In this document: one piece after another, positions 59,401 through 64,000 of the stretch | Layout of the letters: each line of letters begins with the position of its first letter | How positions within the stretch are numbered: position 1 is the stretch's first letter | DNA from: Solen grandis | Lineage: Eukaryota; Mollusca; Bivalvia; Adapedonta; Solenidae | Assembly: GCA_021229015.1 (NCBI GenBank) | Contig: CM037782.1 | Location: 62,547,909-62,611,908 of the forward strand | Direction of reading: 5' to 3' | DNA length: 64,000 nucleotides | The notes under the pieces: generated by a model | Database searches by the model: none | What the model was told of the DNA's origin: nothing | Seen by the model: the letters and a program-made list of their open reading frames with translations, nothing else | Program-made: the position numbers and the translations under genes

Positions 59401-60283
59401 TTAGATAACGGCCAAATATGAAGGAATAAAATAAAATGCAAAATTAAGCATGGTAACCAATATTTTTAATACATAAATATGTTTATTTCACCCTTAAACA
59501 AGACTACTAAATTTGGTGAAAATCCCTCCTTTAACACTAACTTTACTTACTTCTTCACACAAGAGTTAATCAATCTTTTCGATGAAAATCGAAATGTTAT
59601 TGCCATTTTGATAGATTAAATTAAGAGTTCAAGAATTATATAAACTGAAGATATATATAGTATGATATGTATTGTAAAATGGAAGTACAAAGCCATTTTT
59701 CTTTCGTATTTTTCAAAGTAAAATTTTATAATATGCATATCAGTAAATAATGTATTTTCAATTAAACATATTTTCAATCTTTAATGTTTGCCAGCCAATC
59801 ATGTCATAAATGAAAATGTATTTTTTTCCCTGTAATAAATGTTTATTTTTAATTTATGTATATGCTATGAAGCATTCGAGTGCAGTACTTCTTGCATTTA
59901 ACCAATCACCAACATGTATTTACACAGGTTGCCAAGAATACAACGACAAGTGCTATGCATTTGTTTCAACGACAAGCAAATGGAACAGCAGTTCGGCCTA
60001 TTGTGAAAGTCTCGGCGGAAATCTGGCTCACGTGATCGACCTCGCGCACCTGCATTTTCTTTACAGTATGTGTCCACCTGGTGCGGGGTGGATTAGCATC
60101 AATGATATTGACACTGAAGACAGTATCGTCAGTATGACAGGAGATTCAGTCATAGCGGATGTTACTGACTTGATTGTGATGAACCATAAATTCAGAAACT
60201 GTGGCTCAATAGACCCTGAATGGCCACTAGAAATCATTATGGAAGATTGCGATGTTCTATCAACAAGCATATGTGAGCTGTAA
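44021..60283 (+). CDS. secreted PAN/Apple-EGF(n)-C-type lectin gene, spliced model
   Basis: I assemble eleven exons from conserved splice sites and matching phases. They are 44021-44339, 46199-46315, 47158-47274, 47768-47884, 50627-50743, 51510-51626, 52455-52571, 56835-56951, 57131-57247, 58259-58375 and 59928-60283. Every internal junction is phase 1, so the model is 1,728 nt (575 aa). The product would be a signal peptide, one PAN/Apple-like domain, nine EGF domains and a C-terminal C-type-lectin-like domain, with no transmembrane segment. Such a protein would act outside the cell in adhesion, recognition or matrix (inference). The seventh EGF exon lacks its AG acceptor. Skipping it gives 536 aa in frame. 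A full-length LINE sits in the intron before that exon. The 3' end and promoter are not resolved. Additional exons in the large introns cannot be excluded. Confidence 0.65.
44363..44441. repeat. foldback element, copy 2, just inside intron 1
   Basis: ATATCGAGGGGTGAAAACTA is imperfectly mirrored by the right arm at 44,409-44,441. It is related to the perfect hairpin at 16,307-16,366 (AACTAGGCTAAGT and TTTCGCTCTCA in both). It starts only 22 nt after the exon-1 donor dinucleotide. Confidence 0.65.
44746..45045 (+). mobile_element. tRNA-derived SINE, family S5, in intron 1
   Basis: The tRNA-like head has an A box (TAGTGGTCCAGTGATAGGA) and B box (GGTTCGAGTCC near 44,792-44,802). A ~220-bp unrelated body follows (AAGCGGAGTGAAAGACTCC, CCACGGCATGAAGCTTA). 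It is single-copy in this window. It lies in the same orientation as the host gene. Confidence 0.7.
46199..46315 (+). CDS. EGF exon 1 (type A)
   Basis: A 117-nt phase 1-1 exon follows TTTTCCAG and ends at ATT G|GTACG. It encodes one EGF domain with six cysteines spaced C-4-C-5-C-9-C-1-C-8-C (core [19 protein letters not shown]). Type A exons are marked by the acceptor context AG|GA, the SDGAG segment and the donor GTACG. No Ca-binding D-x-D/N-E motif is seen ahead of the first Cys. Confidence 0.85.
46795..46832. repeat. (CAA)n microsatellite in intron 2
   Basis: A perfect ACA/CAA run follows the intron word ACACACGTTCTGC and TTTTGTTAATC. The same arrangement recurs near 49,371-49,428 and, without the pure run, near 57,671-57,760. 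This marks duplicated intron segments. Confidence 0.9.
47158..47274 (+). CDS. EGF exon 2 (type B)
   Basis: A 117-nt phase 1-1 exon follows TTACGCAG and ends ACA G|GTAGA. It has six EGF cysteines (core [19 protein letters not shown]). Type B exons have AG|CA, a CTD segment and CDV after the fifth cysteine. The usual aromatic glycine pair reads CDVRFSG, so Gly of GF is replaced by Arg. Confidence 0.85.
47768..47884 (+). CDS. EGF exon 3 (type B)
   Basis: A 117-nt phase 1-1 exon follows TTACACAG and ends ACG G|GTATG. It encodes a complete EGF domain (core [19 protein letters not shown], then [11 protein letters not shown]). The downstream intron start (TGTTCTAATTCTACTTATGA) is shared with EGF exons 5 and 7. 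Confidence 0.85.
48526..48567. repeat. (CAA)n microsatellite in intron 4
   Basis: This is a pure AAC/CAA run of about 14 units. Confidence 0.9.
48765..48916. mobile_element. 152-bp MITE, copy 1 (intron)
   Basis: Terminal inverted repeats AAGTCCCTGTAATGGTTCC and GGAACCATTACAGGGACTT (19 bp, perfect) enclose a second inner hairpin (CCAAGATAACCAAGG and CCTTGGTTATCTC). A copy is at 60,605-60,753. TA lies at both flanks. No coding capacity. Confidence 0.8.
49414..49462. repeat. (CAA)n then (AAG)n microsatellite
   Basis: Adjacent trinucleotide runs lie in the duplicated intron segment that begins with ACACACGTTCTGC. Confidence 0.85.
50461..50488. repeat. (CA)n microsatellite
   Basis: This is a perfect run of about 14 CA units. 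Confidence 0.9.
50627..50743 (+). CDS. EGF exon 4 (type B)
   Basis: A 117-nt phase 1-1 exon follows TTGCACAG and ends ACG G|GTATG. It has six EGF cysteines (core [19 protein letters not shown]). It is the most divergent functional-looking type B copy: [11 protein letters not shown] replaces [10 protein letters not shown] and TSSCLPNPC replaces TSACLSNPC. Confidence 0.83.
51510..51626 (+). CDS. EGF exon 5 (type B)
   Basis: A 117-nt phase 1-1 exon follows ATTTCATAG and ends ACA G|GTATA. It encodes a complete EGF domain (core [30 protein letters not shown]). Long stretches of its downstream intron (51,780-52,300) match the intron after EGF exon 3, showing a block duplication of about 3.7 kb spacing. 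Confidence 0.85.
52455..52571 (+). CDS. EGF exon 6 (type A)
   Basis: A 117-nt phase 1-1 exon follows ATTGTTCAG and ends ATT G|GTACG. Its protein differs from EGF exon 1 at about one position (CDTGYTG for CDTGYSG), and the flanking introns also match. A recent duplicate. Confidence 0.86.
53004..53014. repeat. left target-site duplication of the LINE
   Basis: AAATATTATTT here is repeated at 56,813-56,823, bracketing the LINE. The motif is AT-rich, so the boundary could shift by a base or two. Confidence 0.6.
53060..56428 (+). CDS. LINE ORF2: endonuclease-reverse transcriptase, 1,122 aa
   Basis: Residues ~33-53 are a hydrophobic stretch followed by GDIHPNPGP (54-62), a 2A-like motif. Residues ~84-297 form an APE-type endonuclease ([29 protein letters not shown] at 220-223). 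The Asp expected beside His289 is Tyr288. Residues ~565-830 form the reverse transcriptase, with [19 protein letters not shown] (655-665), [11 protein letters not shown] (710-720) and the catalytic FADDTSLY (741-748). A C-terminal Cys/His cluster ([16 protein letters not shown], 1052-1067) resembles the zinc-knuckle-like ends of jockey/CR1-type proteins. The enzyme copies element RNA at nicked chromosomal DNA. No ORF1 is seen. The frame is also open from 53,015 to the chosen ATG. Confidence 0.92.
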   Translation: MIDSTRGRLVLLNCRRTQGSLKFEQHCIFSLKLIGSLLVTVLLYLAAIILIISGDIHPNPGPSYSSSSTDNSFQFTDLLTSGLSVMHLNIQSLLPKIDLLQIEAQPFDILVFTETWLSNAVDNNDLLIQNFDPPIRRDRPNRIGGGVAIYIRSGLKWSHRTDFDIAGLEALWVEMVYQNRKLLIGGFYRPPNSNNDYWLLIEESIDRAFSVSNHNIVIAGDFNINLLNPHSNKITRLIDSYNAIQLIKEPTYFTEHSSSLIDLLIVKNPENVISSFTSEQFIPDLVRYHCPIVVILKFNKPKIKAYKRKIWKYFEADFDSFRAELAKVNWENILNCANIDEATDLLTESITSSATKSIPSKLVTIRPDDVPWFTTNLRKLIRQRNKLFRKAKVMKTEQHWLKFKLKRNEVTKEIRKAKSLYQNKIIDQINSGKLDVKDWFKLTKKLLNKPKSNEIPSLSYADIDANENIDKVNLLNSFFCKQSTINDENHFLPDVYPFSECTLSNIVITTQDVIDAISLINPSKACGPDMLNPKLLKEGCDILAQPLSVFFNNLLSKSIFPSKWKCANVIPVFKKGIPSDPQNYRPISLLSCLGKLMERCVHKHIYNYVSMNSLLSNCQSGFIRGDSTINQLLVTYNDICKALDDGLEVRAVFCDISKAFDRVWHKGLLFKLEHIGIRGKLLAWFKSYLCLRKQRVVYANVHSKWSNINSGIPQGSILGPLLFLIFINDIVNVIQSNVRLFADDTSLYIIVDDPISTAVAMNRDLDFILNWSRTWLVSFNPSKTVTLTFSRKIIKPNHPDLYFDNILLRPVSEHKHLGLTFSASGKWDCHIRTIVDKAWQRIGMLRSLKYFLNRHCLLKLYFIFIRPLLEYGDVVWDNSSEQLKREIESVQIEAARIISGATKYCNITKLYSELNLEPLEKRRKIHKLTYLYKMKIFIAPPYLCDLLPNPVEHSYTLRNNQLIPPVSCKTQLYKTSFLPSAISDWNSLPTSITSKTSLSSFKSSLSPASKKTNPLFNIGSRKHQILHTRLRLSCSALNHDLHRRSLIESPFCSCGELETVAHYLLFCPNYFLQRQDMLSDLPCPPILNNLLFGSDTLSFEQNKIIFIKLHHYIEATHRFLLI
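56466..56489. repeat. (GT)n microsatellite in LINE 3' region
   Basis: A perfect GT run lies shortly after the LINE stop codon. Confidence 0.85.
56562..56618. repeat. second GT-rich microsatellite in LINE 3' region
   Basis: A long GT run is interrupted by CGTGCGTG and GCGCGCG. It lies before the AT-rich 3' end of the LINE. Confidence 0.85.
56813..56823. repeat. right target-site duplication of the LINE
   Basis: AAATATTATTT matches 53,004-53,014. Only 11 nt separate its end from EGF exon 7. Confidence 0.6.
56835..56951 (+). CDS. EGF exon 7 (type B) with lost splice acceptor
   Basis: The 117-nt unit is fully open, with all six cysteines (core [30 protein letters not shown]) and an intact donor ACG G|GTATA. 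The acceptor that reads TTACACAG or TTGCACAG in sister exons reads TTACACAA here (56,833-56,834 AA). There is no nearby upstream AG. The only close AG is inside the exon (56,855-56,856) and would drop the first cysteine. The exon is probably skipped, which keeps the frame. A base-call error is the alternative. Confidence 0.55.
57131..57247 (+). CDS. EGF exon 8 (type A)
   Basis: A 117-nt phase 1-1 exon follows ATTGTTCAG and ends ACC G|GTACG. It encodes a complete EGF domain (core [31 protein letters not shown]). The intron between it and EGF exon 7 is only 179 nt, the shortest in the cluster. Confidence 0.86.
57828..57910 (+). pseudogene. relic EGF exon (type B)
   Basis: After ATTACAG (57,821-57,827) the sequence still reads CQNGDSC and then S-S-N-I-F-T-C from about 57,850, aligning with type B exons. 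The segment before CQNG is 22 nt, against 27 in the intact copies, so the frame is shifted and the first cysteine is lost. The end after the TC position, including the donor, has decayed. The preceding intron carries the duplicated ACACACGTTCTGC marker, as before EGF exons 2 and 4. Confidence 0.75.
58259..58375 (+). CDS. EGF exon 9 (type A, divergent)
   Basis: A 117-nt phase 1-1 exon follows ATCGTCAAG and ends ACT G|GTACA. It has six EGF cysteines (core [31 protein letters not shown]). It is the last and most divergent type A copy. Its neighbours upstream (GGATCGATCCGGAACCGG) match the intron before EGF exon 6. Confidence 0.82.
58376..59927. other. last intron
   Basis: The 1,552-nt AT-rich intron lies between the last EGF exon and the lectin exon. 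I see no complete EGF or other exon. A short EGF-like patch near 59,144-59,170 is probably chance. Confidence 0.5.
59928..60283 (+). CDS. terminal exon: C-type-lectin-like domain
   Basis: After TTTACACAG (AG at 59,926-59,927) the exon enters in phase 1 and reads 118 residues to TAA at 60,281-60,283. It is a long-form C-type-lectin fold. The starting pair is [10 protein letters not shown], then [14 protein letters not shown] (the conserved helix region) and GWISIND. The closing cysteines are C92, C108 and C116 (IMEDCD, ICEL). Expected disulfides are C2-C9, C26-C116 and C92-C108, with C49 extra. The EPN/QPD sugar-binding and WND calcium motifs are absent, so calcium-dependent sugar binding is doubtful. 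The frame extends upstream to an ATG at 59,810, but that segment is intron-like. Confidence 0.8.
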
Positions 60284-60437
60284 GCAAATGTAAAGCCCGC
60301 CTACTCAATGTTGTATTTTTGTTTTGACTGATGAATGTCATATAGAATAAGAATGAATACTTTTGCATCAGACTCAGAGATCAATCCCCTGTTATGTGAC
60401 ATTCTCTTCGTTGTCTAGATAAAAAAAATCAAATCAA

Positions 60438-60440
<3 letters not shown>

Positions 60441-60492
<52 letters not shown>
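60441..60492. repeat. (AT)n(AC)n compound microsatellite
   Basis: About 20 AT units are followed by a short AC run, in the putative 3'UTR of the lectin gene. Confidence 0.9.
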
Positions 60493-60604
60493 AGGACTTT
60501 TCATGCAATTGAATATTTTCTTTTTGTACTGGTTTGATATAGGCTTTGAAATTCATATAAATTTTAAAGGTTAATTTCTCAGTGGAACGTGGTTTAATTT
60601 AAGG

Positions 60605-60753
60605 TAAAGTCCCTGTAATGATTCCGCTTGCTCTTGGACCACTTAACCTCTACCAAGATAGCCAAGATACTCTTATGAAACATTAGGAAACCTTGGTTGT
60701 CTCTGTGAAAGTCCATGGGGTCCGAAATGTAGCGGAACCATTACAGGGATTTT
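60605..60753. mobile_element. ~150-bp MITE, copy 2
   Basis: This is the same element as 48,765-48,916. AAAGTCCCTGTAATGATTCC is on the left and GGAACCATTACAGGGATTT on the right, with the same inner hairpin and slightly more diverged ends. It lies 321 nt after the lectin stop codon. Confidence 0.8.
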
Positions 60754-60757
60754 CTTT

Positions 60758-60763
60758 AATAAA
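60758..60763 (+). promoter_or_regulatory. candidate polyadenylation signal AATAAA
   Basis: This is the first canonical AATAAA I see downstream of the lectin stop codon, just past the MITE. If used, the 3'UTR is about 490 nt and contains the microsatellite and the MITE. This is inference only. Confidence 0.3.
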
Positions 60764-62985
60764 TTTTTGATAACGCTTTTTGTTTCTTTTTAAATTCCGG
60801 GGAAGTTTAAGATTAAAAGTTGTATATTTTAATTTTCTATCTCTGATTCCTATATTATATGATCGCTAATTATGTGTCCAAAGACCAGTCGTTCGCTATG
60901 ACAATTACTTTTAAATCGGATCGCATATTCTGCATAGTTATAAAGCCAATTTTCTAATTAAACGGCAAGGAAAACCAAAAGGTAATATCATTATTCCATT
61001 CAAAGTAATTTGTATCTAGGATATTATTTAAACAGTTCGGACACGTTAACTGCTTTTGGCATTGGATTTTAAGTTTTATCAGACAATCCCTCTAAAATAC
61101 TTTGAATAAAGTATTGATGTCGCTATCAGTAATTTTAAATTCTCTAGACTATTAAAATGGTTCTGATAAAAGTAGAATACTATCAATAATTGACTTAAGG
61201 TTTATGTGCTTTCTCTTTTTTTATTTTCGAAGCAAACCTTCATTTTCGGGAAATTGAAAAACGAAAGATGTATGTTACACAGACATGACCAGTTTTACTT
61301 CGATTTCAGTTTGTCGTGTTGTGGTTTGAAAGAATTATCTGTAGTTGCGTTATTTTACCATGAAGATTTAGACCTCTTGTCTAATCAGACGAACTAACGT
61401 CGGAACTTTTGTACCCACTAATGTAAGAGAATGAACATATCATTAAAACAATTAAGGAACCTTACAGTTTGTAAAAGCAAACGAACGACTGATCATAACT
61501 CTGCAACACAGTTGAAATTAAGCAAACGTGTTGAAAAATAAATATTGTGTCAAAAATAAGTACATGTATTTACGGAATAAAATGATTGTCTGTGATATGA
61601 AATCTCATAAGAATTAATATCTCTATGGTTTTACGCAACTGTCACTTTTTATGAACATTTACCATGGGAACAAATATAGTTTGTTTTTATGCAAAGGGGT
61701 GGTAGCTATTTTGGATAGTAAATGTATGCAGGTTTTGGTCATGTTATGGTGTTACAATAACTCACGGAGGTACGTGAGGTAGCAAGCTTGAAGTCCGGTA
61801 CAAATCAATATTATATAGAAATAATCGCCTCAAGCTGTCGACCTCAGATACATCCATGTATTATTATACTACTGTAAAATAACCGAAACGTGTAAACATT
61901 AATTTAGTTTCCGAAAATAGTTACGAACCCTTTTGCCTTTAACAATGACCTATACAATAATATACAAGCGTTCGGAAAATAAACGTATTTGTTTCTTGGG
62001 ACAGAGTACTAATAATGAAGTTAACTATTAAATATACAGGTCGTCGAACCCTCTTTCACTTGAGACACACAGAAGTCAAGTGCCCCCAGCCCTTCGATTG
62101 ATTATGGTTGACTGGGGACTTGCTTAAAAAGCCAGTAATTTATATTTTAATGATTACTCATTGATAACATATTGTCGCCCTAAGCTCTCATTGGACAAGC
62201 TCTTTAATTAGACGCCAAAAGCTTCTCGGTGAGCTTTATACGTTCGGAATGTCATGCGTTGCTACGAGGCACCTTTTGGCTTTAAACAAACATAATAAGA
62301 CTTTGCATGCTCAGTTAACGCTAAATACGTGACCCATTTAATATCTTTATTTTTTCTCAAACATTATTTAGTGTATTTCTACATAAGTACTGTGTGAATG
62401 GTCTATCTGATCTAACTGTCCTACTTAATAACCCGTGGTTAGCACTCAGTCCCGCAATAAGAGCTCATAATCAAAGCCACGCCGCCTACATGTATAATTT
62501 GTTGTTTTTCCCTTTCTTTGGACGTCTTTGAATCCTGCATAATGTTGAAAAACTTTCACCAAGTCAGTATTAAATTTGGTCTACAACAAATATATTAACC
62601 TCTGCCTCAGTGCGATATCACGTCGTATACAAATAGTATAATAACACTCCTAGACATTTTATTCAGACACCAATCTATGCTGCCAATCTCAGGGGTTGTG
62701 AAAAATTACCACATTTAAAGATTCTTGGTGTACAATCGCATTTTGCCCAGATAGAATAAACACTCCTAGTTGCAAGCCGTCAATAAAGTATAAAAGTGCT
62801 CCCTTATCATTTTATTTTGCATTATACATTTGATCCGGGTCATAATAAGGTAGTAAAACGTCCTTAAAGGAAAAGAATTGTCGAAAAAAAAAATCAAATC
62901 TCATAACCCGTCACACCGTTCCACCTACCTCACTACAGTCATACTTCGCTCGAAGAGCCTTTAAAGAACGTAGAACATAAGGTTC
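60764..62985. other. gene-free stretch
   Basis: No supported gene is visible. A family S7 repeat fragment (minus) lies at 62,036-62,105. An open frame at 61,206-61,397 has no recognisable domain. Confidence 0.45.
62036..62105 (-). mobile_element. SINE-like fragment, family S7, inverted
   Basis: The reverse complement contains GGGCACTTGACTTCTGTGTG and TCTCAAGTGAAAGAGGG, matching 19,385-19,460. Confidence 0.55.
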
Positions 62986-63059
62986 GATAACAGTCATCCA
63001 GATGACTAATGGTATATTCTGGGGAACTTATTTAAGCTGAATTTGACATTGACATTAAA

Positions 63060-64000
63060 CCGAACCTCACATTATATGAATCCGAGAATCCCGTCTGTTT
63101 GATTAACTAAACCATCAAGATATTTCCAAGAACCTCACATCATGTGAATCCGAGAACCCCATCTGTTTGGTTAACCAAACCATCAACTTTACCCAGAACC
63201 TCACTTCATGCGAATCCAAGAATCCCGTCTTTTTGGTTAACCAATCCATCGAGACATTACACAGAACATGACATCATAAGAATCCGAGAATCCCATCTGT
63301 TTGGCTAATTAAACCATCAATACATTTCCCAGAACCTCACTCCACATAAATCCGAGAATCCTGTCTGTTTGGTTAACGAAATCCACCAAGATTTTACCCA
63401 CAACCTAACAGCAAATGAATCCAAAAGTCCCGCTTCTTTGGTTAACCAAAGCATCAAAATATTTCCCAGTAGTTCACATCATATGAATTCGAGAATCATG
63501 TCTGTTTGGATAACGAAACCATCAGGACTTTTCCCGGAACCTCACATCATATGAATCCGAGAATATTGTCTGTTTGGTTAACCAAATAATCAGGACATTC
63601 CCCAGAATCTCTCATCATAAGAATCCGAGAACCCCGTCTAATTGCATAACGAAACCACCAAGACATTTCGCAGAACTTCACATCATATGAATCGGATAAT
63701 CATATCTGTTTGATTACCCAAACCATCAAGACATTTCCCAGAACCCCAAATCATATGCATCCAAGAATGATGTTTGTTTGATAAACTTAACCTTCAAGAC
63801 ATTACCAAGAACCTCACATCATGATAATCCGAAAAACCTGTCTGTTTGGTTAACCTATCTATCAAGATATTACCCAAAACATCACATCATAAAATCCGAG
63901 AATCCCGTCTGCTTGGTAAATAAACCATCAATACATTTCCCTGAGCTTCACATCACGTAAATATGAGAATCCTGTCTGTTTCGTTAACGAAATCCATCAA
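63060..64000. repeat. 68-bp tandem array, continuing past the window
   Basis: About 14 diverged copies of a ~68-bp unit are present. Each contains AACCTCACATCATATGAATC, CGAGAATCCCGTCTGTTTGG, the palindrome TTTGGTTAACCAAA and CATTTCCCAGAA. Early copies start at about 63,063, 63,131 and 63,197. Short open frames inside it are incidental. Confidence 0.9.

Noticed and set aside
59810..59927. Start of an independent lectin gene at the ATG at 59,810
   Set aside because: The segment is AT-rich and intron-like. A good acceptor at 59,926-59,927 in phase 1 fits the EGF exons. The 'MKMYFF' stretch is not a convincing signal peptide in context, though a separate promoter cannot be fully excluded.

Overview
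This is animal nuclear DNA: AT-rich, intron-containing and dominated by repeats. Phase-1 cassette exons encoding secreted domains, many tRNA-headed SINEs, TTAA-flanked MITE-like elements, long short-period arrays and a CR1-like LINE all fit a lophotrochozoan. A mollusc, probably a bivalve, is the best guess. That assignment rests on overall style and repeat types, not on a diagnostic gene. Nothing looks bacterial, viral or organellar.

Layout. 1-29 kb has no convincing gene. It holds a TTAA-flanked hairpin element (3.1 kb), a 44-bp satellite in two subfamilies (6.7-9.6 kb), several SINEs, a 27-bp array (20.4-21.1 kb), a 1.6-kb terminal-inverted-repeat element rich in TACGG words (22.0-23.6 kb), another inverted-repeat element (24.7-25.2 kb) and a 57-bp array with higher-order structure (25.7-27.7 kb). 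A 100-N assembly gap lies at 28,676-28,775, so linkage across it is unproven. At 29,354-29,616 is a terminal coding exon resembling the last DUSP domain of a USP20/USP33-type deubiquitinase. A 25-bp tandem repeat starts at its stop codon. 29.8-43.9 kb is AT-rich intergenic or 3'UTR-like DNA with further SINEs and MITEs.

44.0-60.3 kb holds the main gene (+ strand), which I assembled from exon phases. A first exon encodes a signal peptide and a PAN/Apple-like domain. Nine 117-nt phase 1-1 exons follow, each encoding one six-cysteine EGF domain. The last exon encodes a C-type-lectin-like domain with its stop codon. The nine-EGF model totals 1,728 nt (575 aa) with the frame kept throughout. The EGF exons fall into two types (A and B) whose flanking introns are also duplicated, so the cluster grew by segmental tandem duplication. 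One further EGF copy is a relic, and one type-A exon seems to have been deleted.

A CR1-like LINE with an uninterrupted 1,122-codon ORF, a probable 11-bp target-site duplication and an N-terminal 2A-like NPGP motif sits in the intron before the seventh EGF exon. Its 3' end is only 22 nt from that exon, and the exon's splice acceptor reads AA, not AG. Because the exon is symmetric, skipping it would keep the frame and give 536 aa. This LINE-beside-a-decayed-exon arrangement is the most interesting single observation. The window ends inside a 68-bp tandem array (63.06 kb onward).
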